Source: Candidatus Cloacimonadota bacterium
Lineage (GTDB): Bacteria > Cloacimonadota > Cloacimonadia > Cloacimonadales > TCS61
NCBI GenBank assembly: GCA_027064945.1
Contig: JAMOPB010000225.1
Coordinates: forward strand, 1 to 12,396
DNA: 12,396 nucleotides
Reading direction: 5' to 3'
The notes below the pieces were generated by a model. It was not told the DNA's origin and did no database searches. It was given only the letters and a program-made list of their open reading frames with translations. The first letter of the stretch is position 1. Each line of letters opens with the position of its first letter. The position numbers and the translations under genes were made by a program. Of this stretch, positions 1 through 7,308 are shown piece after piece.

Positions 1-19
1 AAAAATGGATAATGGAAAA

Positions 20-74
20 TGTAGAACAAGCTGCCAGCTTGTTGAACTTTCGCAACTTGGCAAGTTGCGCTACA
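20..74. repeat. Two-hairpin, three-way-junction element (REPIN/MITE-like)
   Basis: TGTAG (20-24) and CTACA (70-74) form an outer stem. Directly inside it stand two perfect hairpins with 9-bp arms and a single central base: AACAAGCTG-C-CAGCTTGTT (25-43) and CGCAACTTG-G-CAAGTTGCG (51-69). They are joined by a 7-nt linker (44-50). No base lies between the outer stem and the hairpins. The design fits a mobile palindromic element of the REP/REPIN kind more than a terminator, since no T-tract follows. No transposase is in the window. Confidence 0.6.
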
Positions 75-142
75 ATTGAAATATAACATTATTCGGATTT
101 TTAGTTTTGAATTGGAAACACATAACCATAAACCATAATCAA

Positions 143-174
143 TTATCCGTGTTTATTCGTGCAATTCGTGGATA
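143..174. repeat. Short repeat-like segment with tandem ATTCGTG units
   Basis: ATTCGTG occurs twice with a 2-bp gap (155-161 and 164-170), preceded by a related ATCCGTG (145-151). The segment is bounded by TATCC (144-148) and GGATA (170-174) in inverted orientation. It resembles non-coding dispersed repeats seen in other genomes. With one copy in this window that identity is inference. Confidence 0.35.
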
Positions 175-192
175 GAAAAAAAAGTTACTTCT

Positions 193-236
193 TCATCCTT
201 CGATAAAATTCCGATAATCGGAATTAATCAGGATGA
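193..236. repeat. Nested inverted-repeat element with CATCCT / AGGATG ends
   Basis: Outer arms TCATCCT (193-199) and AGGATGA (230-236) enclose a perfect 9-bp palindrome, AATTCCGAT-A-ATCGGAATT (207-225). On the minus strand the element begins like GTCATCCTGA and ends like TCGAAGGATGAAG, a form I associate with dispersed intergenic repeats in many bacterial genomes. It could also fold as RNA. There is no T-tract close to the stem on either strand. Confidence 0.5.
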
Positions 237-237
237 C

Positions 238-369
238 AACTATATAAGTAAGATTTCGCAAAATGTATATTTTATAAGTTCATCATTTTTTATTTCTTTT
301 TAATTTAAATGCATTATCTAACTTTATTAATAGAAACGTTTTAAAGAGATTCAAAACTTTTATTTATAT
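238..369. other. AT-rich intergenic stretch, no gene seen
   Basis: This part of the gene-free left end is strongly AT-rich. I see no open frame of useful length, no ribosome binding site and no hairpin in it. It separates the operon terminator from the repeat elements at the window's left end. Confidence 0.6.
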
Positions 370-403
370 AAAAAAAAACCCCGAAAAGTAAAGCTTCTCG
401 GGG
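370..403 (-). terminator. Rho-independent terminator of the operon
   Basis: The minus-strand RNA forms a 10-bp stem (CCCCGAGAAG with CUUUUCGGGG, one G-U pair; 394-403 with 379-388) and a 5-nt loop, followed by nine U (378-370). On the plus strand the G-U pair becomes an A-C mismatch, so it serves minus-strand transcription. It begins about 20 bp after the stop of the last gene. Confidence 0.92.
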
Positions 404-422
404 CAAAATAAATAATTTAGAA

Positions 423-2477
423 TTATTTAAGAAGAATCATTTTCTTTGTAGAAGTGAATCTTCCTGATTTGATTTTGTAGAAGTAAACACCACTAGTGAT
501 GCCGTTTCCACGTGAATCATTACCATTCCAAACTACACTATGATCACCAGCTGTTTGATGCTCGTTAACCAATGTGTTGATTACTTGACCTTTAGTGTTG
601 TAAACTTCAACAGTTACATCACCTGCTGTAGGCAAGTTGTAACTAATGTTTGTAGTTGGATTGAATGGGTTAGGATAGTTACTAGCTTTGATTCCGGCAA
701 CTTCAACGATATTATTATCTTCTGCATCACCTTCACCAAAATCAATATCAAGAGCAGTGTACATAAGAGTACCACCATCTTGGTTACCATTACCTTGGAT
801 GAAAGAACCGAAACTATTGTCATCAAGGAACATAAGGTGTAATCTACCATGTCCGTCAGCTAAAGTTTCAATTTTGTTTCCTGGATAAGCGTAAGCAGGT
901 TTGATACCTTCCAACTCAGGAGTATCGATATTGTTTAATCTGATTGTTTCATTCCATGTAGCTCCATTATCAGATGATGTAGCTATACAAATCTCAACAA
1001 CTTCGAGCCAATCTTCATAACCTTCTTGACCATCTTGAGCAAGTTTGTTGTTTAAACCATCAAACCAAACTACAGCTAATTGACCATCGTCACCTTTTGC
1101 AGTATAGAATGAATTTTCATGGAAAGCAGTGTCATTGTCATGATACCAAATTGGCCAGCCAGAGAAGAAAGCTACGCTTCCATCTTCTGTGTGCTCATCA
1201 ACTTCGCCATCATTATCAGTATCCCAAGGAAGATAAACTTCATTTTCTTGCCAAACATATTCAGGATTAGCAGCATTTTCGTTAATTTGAGCATCTAAAA
1301 CTCTAAATGAGAATTCTTGTGTTTCAAAATTAAATGAGAACACATATGGGAAAATGATGTATGGATAGTAGGTATCAGCAGAAGTCTGAAGACCCATAGC
1401 ACCAGCAGTTCTAAGGATTGTTCCATCATTAGAAAAAACTGCATTAAAGTGACCATCATTAATATGACCAAAGAACATATCTGAGTAAGGTGTTCCATTT
1501 TCATCAACGAAAGTGTTTTCAGGATTTTCAACAGGATTTATAGCTGAAGCTGTAACTGTAGTCCAGTCGCCTTCACCATAGTTTTCATTATAAATTACAA
1601 AAAGTTCATCGGATGTATTGTATCCAACATAAGCAATTCTTCCATCAACAGGAGAAACAGACATAGATTTAAATGGTCTTGTATCAGGATTTCCTGCATT
1701 CCAATTATCGAAAGTTTCAACAGTTGTATAAGACCACTCAAATTCACTTTGAGAAGCAATGTCGTTTCCGTCAAAATCAGCATATGCTAATAAAACGTTT
1801 TCAGAAGGATTTCCATCTGGTCCGTGGCCAACAGAATTGTTTGCTGTAACATAAACACGACGTTTTCCATCAACTGGAGAAGGTCCGATATATACATAAG
1901 GCCAGATAAATTCATCATCGTCAAAAGGAGTATTAATATCACTACTAATAACAACAAATGGAACTTTCCAGTAACCAGCACCAGAGATGTGATACATATC
2001 ATATGATAAAACATCTTCTAAAGTAGCACTGCTAGTATCTTGATTTACGTGCCAAGCTACAAATGGGTCATCAGTTTCAGGATCTACAGCGATACCAGGA
2101 TAACCTTCCCATTGATCTGTTGATCCGATAGTAAATGTGTTTGCATTACCACCTTGTTCAATAAAAGAGTAATAAACTCTTCTATTAACAGCAGCTGTTT
2201 CTTGAGCGTGGAAAGCAGCATAAGCACTTCCATCACTAAGGATTTGAAGAGGCAAACTGCAATAACTACCTGGCATGTAATCATAGAATGTAGTAGCTAA
2301 AGCTGTAGGCTCGATTTCAAAAGAGAACTCAGGAACGTCACGTTCAAGAGAGTTAGAGGTTAAAGTCCCTCTAGCTTCAAGAGCTGTTTTTGTCTCTGAA
2401 GGTACCATAAAATCTTTCATTGCGAAAGCAGATACAGTCAAAGCGATTGCTAGTATTAAAAATACTAATCTTTTCAT
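423..2477 (-). CDS. Exported Asp-box (beta-propeller-like) protein with type A T9SS sorting domain
   Basis: A 684-residue protein with a strong ribosome binding site (AGGAGG) and a signal peptide at about 1-19 (MKRLVFLILAIALTVSAFA). The body has repeated beta-strand/turn sequence. It includes one clear Asp-box, SSDNGATW (501-508), the turn motif of sialidase-like and other BNR-repeat propellers. An Asp-rich loop, DTDNDGEVDEH, is at 419-429. The last ~96 residues (589-684) are a FlgD-like/Por-secretion domain with NYPNPFNP (600-607), VTVEVYNTKGQVINTL, DSRGNGITSGVYFYKIKSG and the end KKMILLK, so export to the surface is expected. With a single Asp-box and no catalytic residues that I could place, a sialidase activity is not supported. 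It lies 78 bp beyond the PorV-like gene, behind a hairpin, so it may be expressed at a different level from the rest. Confidence 0.87.
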   Translation of the reverse strand: MKRLVFLILAIALTVSAFAMKDFMVPSETKTALEARGTLTSNSLERDVPEFSFEIEPTALATTFYDYMPGSYCSLPLQILSDGSAYAAFHAQETAAVNRRVYYSFIEQGGNANTFTIGSTDQWEGYPGIAVDPETDDPFVAWHVNQDTSSATLEDVLSYDMYHISGAGYWKVPFVVISSDINTPFDDDEFIWPYVYIGPSPVDGKRRVYVTANNSVGHGPDGNPSENVLLAYADFDGNDIASQSEFEWSYTTVETFDNWNAGNPDTRPFKSMSVSPVDGRIAYVGYNTSDELFVIYNENYGEGDWTTVTASAINPVENPENTFVDENGTPYSDMFFGHINDGHFNAVFSNDGTILRTAGAMGLQTSADTYYPYIIFPYVFSFNFETQEFSFRVLDAQINENAANPEYVWQENEVYLPWDTDNDGEVDEHTEDGSVAFFSGWPIWYHDNDTAFHENSFYTAKGDDGQLAVVWFDGLNNKLAQDGQEGYEDWLEVVEICIATSSDNGATWNETIRLNNIDTPELEGIKPAYAYPGNKIETLADGHGRLHLMFLDDNSFGSFIQGNGNQDGGTLMYTALDIDFGEGDAEDNNIVEVAGIKASNYPNPFNPTTNISYNLPTAGDVTVEVYNTKGQVINTLVNEHQTAGDHSVVWNGNDSRGNGITSGVYFYKIKSGRFTSTKKMILLK

Positions 2478-2534
2478 TTTCTTCCTCCTTGTTTAATGGT
2501 TTCTTTTCAAAACCTAATATTATCGTTTTTTCAG

Positions 2535-2575
2535 AAAAAATCCTTTAAAACTCTCTTAGAAAGAGAGTTTTAAAG
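2535..2575 (-). terminator. Internal terminator/attenuator overlapping the PorV-like stop codon
   Basis: A perfect 14-bp stem (2543-2556 with 2562-2575) and a 5-nt loop are followed on the minus strand by GA and six T (2540-2535). The stem covers the last codons and stop of the PorV-like gene. It lies 58 bp or more before the next start, so it can lower read-through to the final gene. Confidence 0.7.
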
Positions 2576-3584
2576 AAATTCTATGTGGAGATTTAACGAA
2601 ATCTTCAGATAAATCTCCCATATCTGTATAAGAATAATCTAAATCTAAAATTGCAAAGCTGGTTGGAATCTTAACTCCAAAACCGGCAGAAATGCCGGCA
2701 GCATCTAATAAGAATTGCTTTCCGGCACGCAATTTTAATGTTCCAACCTGATATTCAAAACCTAGGTTGTAAGTTTCCATTCTATCAACACAGTTGTCAA
2801 GCTGAAGAGAAGAAATTAATGATTGTTGATCAGTACGGTAAAGATCTATTGCAACTCCAAGAGAGAAGTTCATAGGTAATTTGAAAGGAACTTCTTCACG
2901 ATCCTCATCAATTAATCCATCGCCGTCATTATCTAAAAGATCAAATGGATCTTCATCCAAATCGCCATCATTATCATTATCCAATTCATATTTCAAATCT
3001 TGACCGAAGTTTCTTAATGACATACCAATAGTCAAATTACGCCAGCCAGTATTATATAAAGAACCAATATCTACAGAAACGCCATTAACAGAGTATTCGT
3101 CAAGGTCTTCTCTTAAATATTTTGTTGTGAATCCGAATGAGAATTTGTCTGTATATTCATTAGCATAAGTTAAACCTATAGCTAAATCACTATTTGTAAA
3201 CTGTTCACCTGTTGGCTCTTCAAAAGAATCTTCAGTATAAACATCCATCCAATCCATCCACAAATAAGCAGCAGAAATAGCAAATGTACCCATAGAAGTA
3301 ACCTTAGAAGCAGCAAGATATTCATATCTTACATCTGCAACCCATTCCGTATGAGAAAAGAGTACTTGATTTTGAGATTTTAATGCCAATCCTGCGGGAT
3401 TCCAGTAGATTGATGAAATGTCATCAGTAACAGCAGTATATGCTTCTGCCATACCGATAGCTCTAGCATCAACACCAATTTTCAGAAATTGGAGCCCGGC
3501 AGTACCAGTTTTGGCAAATGTATCTGCTTGTAATAAACCAGGAACCAACATCAGGATAAATAGTAAGCTTAAATATTTTTTCAT
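2556..3584 (-). CDS. PorV/PorQ-like outer-membrane protein
   Basis: A 342-residue protein with a signal peptide at about 1-20 (MKKYLSLLFILMLVPGLLQA). A conserved N-terminal block follows, GLQFLKIGVDARAIGMAEAY (30-49), then AVTDDISSIYWNPAGLA (51-67). This block is characteristic of the PorV/PorQ (UPF0164) family of FadL-like outer-membrane barrels. It ends in Phe (ISLKLSF). PorV acts in type IX secretion as a carrier that hands cargo to the cell surface. Other members of this broad family have no known role. Between about 201 and 229 it has two Asp-rich loops, DNDNDGDLDED and DNDGDGLIDED, of the same type as in the exported proteins beside it. Its ribosome binding site (AAGGGG) overlaps the stop of the upstream gene, so translational coupling is likely. 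The last codons form one arm of a terminator hairpin. Confidence 0.85.
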   Translation of the reverse strand: MKKYLSLLFILMLVPGLLQADTFAKTGTAGLQFLKIGVDARAIGMAEAYTAVTDDISSIYWNPAGLALKSQNQVLFSHTEWVADVRYEYLAASKVTSMGTFAISAAYLWMDWMDVYTEDSFEEPTGEQFTNSDLAIGLTYANEYTDKFSFGFTTKYLREDLDEYSVNGVSVDIGSLYNTGWRNLTIGMSLRNFGQDLKYELDNDNDGDLDEDPFDLLDNDGDGLIDEDREEVPFKLPMNFSLGVAIDLYRTDQQSLISSLQLDNCVDRMETYNLGFEYQVGTLKLRAGKQFLLDAAGISAGFGVKIPTSFAILDLDYSYTDMGDLSEDFVKSPHRISLKLSF

Positions 3585-3594
3585 TTCTTACCCC

Positions 3595-6500
3595 TTATTT
3601 GATTATCACGAATTTGCCGACTTTTTTATTGTCGTCATCATCAATTACTGAGTATAGATAAACACCAGGTGCGATAATCTGATCATGTTTGGAGAGGATA
3701 TCCCAAGATGCCATTCCACTAGCTTTCACACCCTGAAGTGCTGCCTTACTTACAGTAATGATATCTTCGCTTTCTGCTCCATTATGTTCAATTGTATCTA
3801 CCAAGTCACCGGCTAAAGTGAAAATCTTTATCTCACATTTTTCAGGAAGATTAACAAACCAGATACGGCGACTCTTGTCACCTTTTTCATCATCTTGTCT
3901 TCTTCCGTCAAATTTACTTTGTCCAATATATGGATTTGGAACTACGTGAATATTATCCATGTTGTTTCTGGCAAGAGTTCCGGGGAAGAATACTTTCATA
4001 TTTCCGTCACGACCAGATTCAAGTGACTGAAGATTAACTTTTGGAATACCTCTATCCCAAGCAGTTACAGAACAGTAATATTCTATACCTTTTGGAGGAT
4101 TATTAATCCATTGATCATAATATCTTCTGGATAAACGATCTTTACGAAGTTTTTCCAATGCAATATCATTACTAATTGCACTTTGTCCACCGTGTCCCGG
4201 AAGCGGAATAAGTTTATCGTCATAGATTGAAAGATAAACGTCATTACGGATATTTGGGTTTTTGAAATAAAGCGCTTGGTCATTGAAAGATAAACCAGCT
4301 AATTCAGTTTCTAAACCGGGATAATATGTTTTTTCTGCATCATAAATGTGATTACCATAAACTATATCTCCAAGTTGGAAATTAACTAATTCATAATTTT
4401 CATCAAAAGTATAATATGCTAAATCTTCTTCAGTTGCTTCATGCGGATTAGGAAGACCTGCATCAATACCAAGATCACCACCAAAATCCAAGAAACTTGA
4501 AGAACCTGAATTAATATTATAATCATCATGATCTTGATCAGTATCTACTTTATCCCATCTTTCCATTAAAATCCAATCCTCTTGCGAACCACTTCCTGAT
4601 CTGCCCCAAAGAGCATAACCTTGGAAGTCATGACGTAATCTATATGCTGTCCAAGGATTAATTGTAGCATTTAGATTATAATCATTTTCTGATGATGGAG
4701 GAGCAAATTGAGCAGGGAAAGTATCTGCATCATAGTTACTAATATAACTATCTAATTCAGGATAGAGATGTTGCCATCCCATATCTTCATCATTTACAGT
4801 TTTAGTATCAAGATTTTCCATCTCTGATTTATTATCCCAGAAAAGGTGTATTCTATTAACTTTATTTTCACCTTCACGATCCACTAATTCAGCATATACA
4901 CTAGGAATTTTTGGAGGCTCGGGAGCTTCATAATGTGGGAATGTATCAGGAACAACCACAGTTGAAAGAGTTTGTGCCTGGCCATAAATAGTTTTTGCCC
5001 AAACAGATTGTTGTTTTAATTCGTTGATTGTGTTTCCAGGGAAAATTGCAACAACAATTTTCATAGTTGCGCCCGGAGCTAAATCCCAACGCTTAAAATA
5101 ATTTCCATCAGCATCAGTTTCAAGGTAATCATCAATACCAAAACCTGGCTCACCTTCTTCATCTTGGTCACCAGTATGAGCTTGAGCACCATAGAAACCG
5201 AAAAGATAACGTGTATCTACGGGATTTTCTTCCTGTGTTTCAGGAAAATCTTTTAATGAAACATAATCACTTTTGAATGGATTTGTGCTATGAGTAAGTA
5301 ACCAATACTTTTCATTAGCATAACCGGATGCAGGATCTAAATCTCTAGGATTTGAATCGTCAGGACCTTGACCTACAGCCCAAGTCCAACAAGCAAATTC
5401 AAGTTGTTCAGGGTCTGGAGTACAAACTCTTGATCCAACATAACCGGTAGAAAGTCCACCATCAAAATCTGCGTCATAAGTATATGCAAAGTTATATCCG
5501 TCACCGGCAACGAAACTACTAACGTCGTCACCTGCTTTTTCTTGGCCACCCCAAGGTTGAGGACCAACGTCAGAATCCATATAGATGCCCATTGCACAAT
5601 CATATAACTTATCAACTGTGTTCATGTTTGTAATATCAAATTCTACATAAACAAGATTTTTAATATATTCATAACTCCACTGATAACTTAATTGGCGAAC
5701 ACGAACATTTAATGGATAGTGATCATTACTATTGCTGGAACTACCCCAGTGTCTTTCACCAACAGTACCAAATGGACTATAATCATAGTAGTAAGAAATA
5801 TAATCTTGTTCAGAAATTGGATAACCGTCTTCATCAAGCAAACCATCATTATCGTCGTCAGTACGCATTGTAAAGTTAAAGTTTGGATTCTCATTACTAG
5901 CTAAATCTACAAATCCCAATGGGAACCATATTTCAGCATGCGATAAAATAGAAGAAATATTTTGTGCCTCTGCATCCGCTAAATACATTCCACCAAGGTC
6001 ATAAAATTGAGATGGAAGATCTTCGCTTGCACGAAATGGGAAAGCATATCCAACAGGGTCTTCGTCAATAAGTCCATCGCCATCATCATCAACTCCACGT
6101 CTTTGAGAACGAATGGAAGCTGTCATGATAGTATCAGTTACATTATATAAAGAATATTGTGTACCTAATGCAGAAGTTTCAAGTGGGTTATATGCCGGTA
6201 AGAATTCATATAAATCGGCATCGCCATCGAAACCTACTGTTACCAATGTGTCCATAACTACTGAAAGAGTCGGATTCCAATCCGGATCATTTTCAGTAAC
6301 TACATCATTTTCATCTTCTGGGTCTTCAACCCAATATAATTTTTCACCGAAAGAGTTTCTTCTTACCTTTTTGGCTCCAAACCATAAAGCACCTTGATAA
6401 AGGTAATCAATACCACTACCGCCAGGGTACTCTAATGATGGCCATTGTGGAGTAATATCATCACCTGACCCGAAGAAACCGTAGTTACTAACACGGAGCC

Positions 6501-6642
6501 AAATGTTTCCCACATTATGGTATTTTATTAAATCGAATTTCTTTTCAGCATTGCCACCTGTTACCGATCTAGCCGATAAGAAGGATGACATCACTAAAAA
6601 TAGTGTAAGGATAAGGGTTATCCTTAATTTGGAAAATTTCAT
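3595..6642 (-). CDS. Large exported protein of unknown function with FlgD/T9SS-like C-terminal tail
   Basis: A 1015-residue protein with a signal peptide at about 1-24 (MKFSKLRITLILTLFLVMSS, cleavage near FLSA). I do not recognise an enzymatic domain. It is acidic and aromatic-rich. It contains two Asp-rich loops of the DxDxDG calcium-binding type, DDDGDGLIDED (185-195) and DDDNDGLLDED (262-272). The C-terminus, from about HVVPNPYIG onward, reads as a FlgD-like beta-sandwich (EIKIFTLAGDLVDTI, GVYLYSVIDDDDN) and ends KFVIIK, like sorting tails of surface proteins in this bacterial group. It follows tonB by 20 bp, and its stop is only 10 bp before the PorV-like start, so it belongs to the operon. 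A cell-surface partner of the receptor, comparable in position to SusD beside SusC, is an inference from context only. No SusD motif or lipobox was seen. Confidence 0.85.
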   Translation of the reverse strand: MKFSKLRITLILTLFLVMSSFLSARSVTGGNAEKKFDLIKYHNVGNIWLRVSNYGFFGSGDDITPQWPSLEYPGGSGIDYLYQGALWFGAKKVRRNSFGEKLYWVEDPEDENDVVTENDPDWNPTLSVVMDTLVTVGFDGDADLYEFLPAYNPLETSALGTQYSLYNVTDTIMTASIRSQRRGVDDDGDGLIDEDPVGYAFPFRASEDLPSQFYDLGGMYLADAEAQNISSILSHAEIWFPLGFVDLASNENPNFNFTMRTDDDNDGLLDEDGYPISEQDYISYYYDYSPFGTVGERHWGSSSNSNDHYPLNVRVRQLSYQWSYEYIKNLVYVEFDITNMNTVDKLYDCAMGIYMDSDVGPQPWGGQEKAGDDVSSFVAGDGYNFAYTYDADFDGGLSTGYVGSRVCTPDPEQLEFACWTWAVGQGPDDSNPRDLDPASGYANEKYWLLTHSTNPFKSDYVSLKDFPETQEENPVDTRYLFGFYGAQAHTGDQDEEGEPGFGIDDYLETDADGNYFKRWDLAPGATMKIVVAIFPGNTINELKQQSVWAKTIYGQAQTLSTVVVPDTFPHYEAPEPPKIPSVYAELVDREGENKVNRIHLFWDNKSEMENLDTKTVNDEDMGWQHLYPELDSYISNYDADTFPAQFAPPSSENDYNLNATINPWTAYRLRHDFQGYALWGRSGSGSQEDWILMERWDKVDTDQDHDDYNINSGSSSFLDFGGDLGIDAGLPNPHEATEEDLAYYTFDENYELVNFQLGDIVYGNHIYDAEKTYYPGLETELAGLSFNDQALYFKNPNIRNDVYLSIYDDKLIPLPGHGGQSAISNDIALEKLRKDRLSRRYYDQWINNPPKGIEYYCSVTAWDRGIPKVNLQSLESGRDGNMKVFFPGTLARNNMDNIHVVPNPYIGQSKFDGRRQDDEKGDKSRRIWFVNLPEKCEIKIFTLAGDLVDTIEHNGAESEDIITVSKAALQGVKASGMASWDILSKHDQIIAPGVYLYSVIDDDDNKKVGKFVIIK

Positions 6643-6650
6643 ATATTCTG

Positions 6651-6655
6651 CCTCC
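6651..6655 (-). promoter_or_regulatory. Ribosome binding site that fixes the start of the 1015-residue protein
   Basis: GGAGG lies 8 bases before the ATG at 6642-6640. An ATG five codons upstream overlaps this GGAGG and would have no site of its own. Confidence 0.7.
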
Positions 6656-6662
6656 ATAGTTA

Positions 6663-7301
6663 TTATTTTAAATAGAAATCAACCGGGAAAGTAATCCACA
6701 CAGCAACGGGTTTACCATTACTTTGTGCAGGCTGATATTTCCATTGTTTCACTGCTTTAACAGCAGCTTCATCTAAACCACCGGGTCCAGCCATTAATGA
6801 TTTTCTTACTTCAACTGCACCAACAGAACCGTCAACTAAAACCTCAACTTCGAGATATACTTGACCTTCTATACCGGCACTTTTAGCAAATGCAGGATAT
6901 ACAGGAGCAACTTGTTTAATTGGAACGGGAGCTTCTTCGTAAATTACGAATTTTGAAGTAGTACCAATCTGATTAGTCTCTACAACTTCCTCCATATCCA
7001 ATGTAGTAGTTTCAATTGTTTCGATAATTTCGATATCTTCATCTTCATCACCGGATAAATCATCATCAACAACGATCTCAACCTGTGGTTTTACAGTTGT
7101 TTCAGGTGGCTTGATCTTTTCTCTGATCTCAGGTGGAATTTCAATTGCCTCTGTAATTTTTACTTCAGCTTGATAACTTTTTACTTCAAGCTTTGGTGAA
7201 ACTAAAAAGGCAAATAATAAGATAAGGATAGCTAAGCTAGCACATTTTTCGTAATAGCTGCTAGCTACGTCTTTCCAATCTGTGTAAATTCTTTCACTCA
7301 T
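6663..7301 (-). CDS. tonB: TonB-family energy transducer
   Basis: A 212-residue protein with a cytoplasmic N-terminus of about 20 residues, an anchor helix at about 21-35 (ASLAILILLFAFLV), a periplasmic linker and a C-terminal TonB domain at about 127-212. The domain shows YPAFAKSAGIEGQVYLEVEV, GSVGAVEV, then WKYQPAQ and VWITFPVDF, the standard strand pattern. The linker is unusual: it has few Pro-Glu/Pro-Lys repeats, a short PPEIREKIKPPE stretch (56-67), then a markedly acidic run (79-107, including DDDLSGDEDEDIE). TonB carries energy from ExbB/ExbD to the plug of an outer-membrane receptor, most likely the one encoded four genes upstream. It starts 7 bp after the second exbD and ends 20 bp before the next gene, so it is not the operon's end. 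Confidence 0.92.
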   Translation of the reverse strand: MSERIYTDWKDVASSYYEKCASLAILILLFAFLVSPKLEVKSYQAEVKITEAIEIPPEIREKIKPPETTVKPQVEIVVDDDLSGDEDEDIEIIETIETTTLDMEEVVETNQIGTTSKFVIYEEAPVPIKQVAPVYPAFAKSAGIEGQVYLEVEVLVDGSVGAVEVRKSLMAGPGGLDEAAVKAVKQWKYQPAQSNGKPVAVWITFPVDFYLK

Positions 7302-7308
7302 AATTTAC

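Noticed and set aside
25..69. Pair of rho-independent terminators
   Set aside because: Neither hairpin is followed by a T-tract on either strand, and the operon already has a clear terminator at 370-403.
20..74. tRNA or other cloverleaf RNA gene
   Set aside because: It is only 55 nt with single-base hairpin centres and no anticodon loop, T-loop or CCA end.
1..422. CRISPR array in the gene-free left end
   Set aside because: The repeats there are palindromic, different from one another and not regularly spaced. There is no repeated unit with unique spacers.
423..2477. Sialidase (neuraminidase) annotation
   Set aside because: Only one Asp-box is visible and no catalytic Arg triad, Tyr/Glu pair or FRIP motif could be placed. 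The Asp-box is also a general propeller turn.
3595..6642. SusD-like lipoprotein
   Set aside because: The position beside a TonB receptor suggested it, but there is no lipobox cysteine after the signal peptide and no SusD sequence pattern. The C-terminal tail points to a different surface route.
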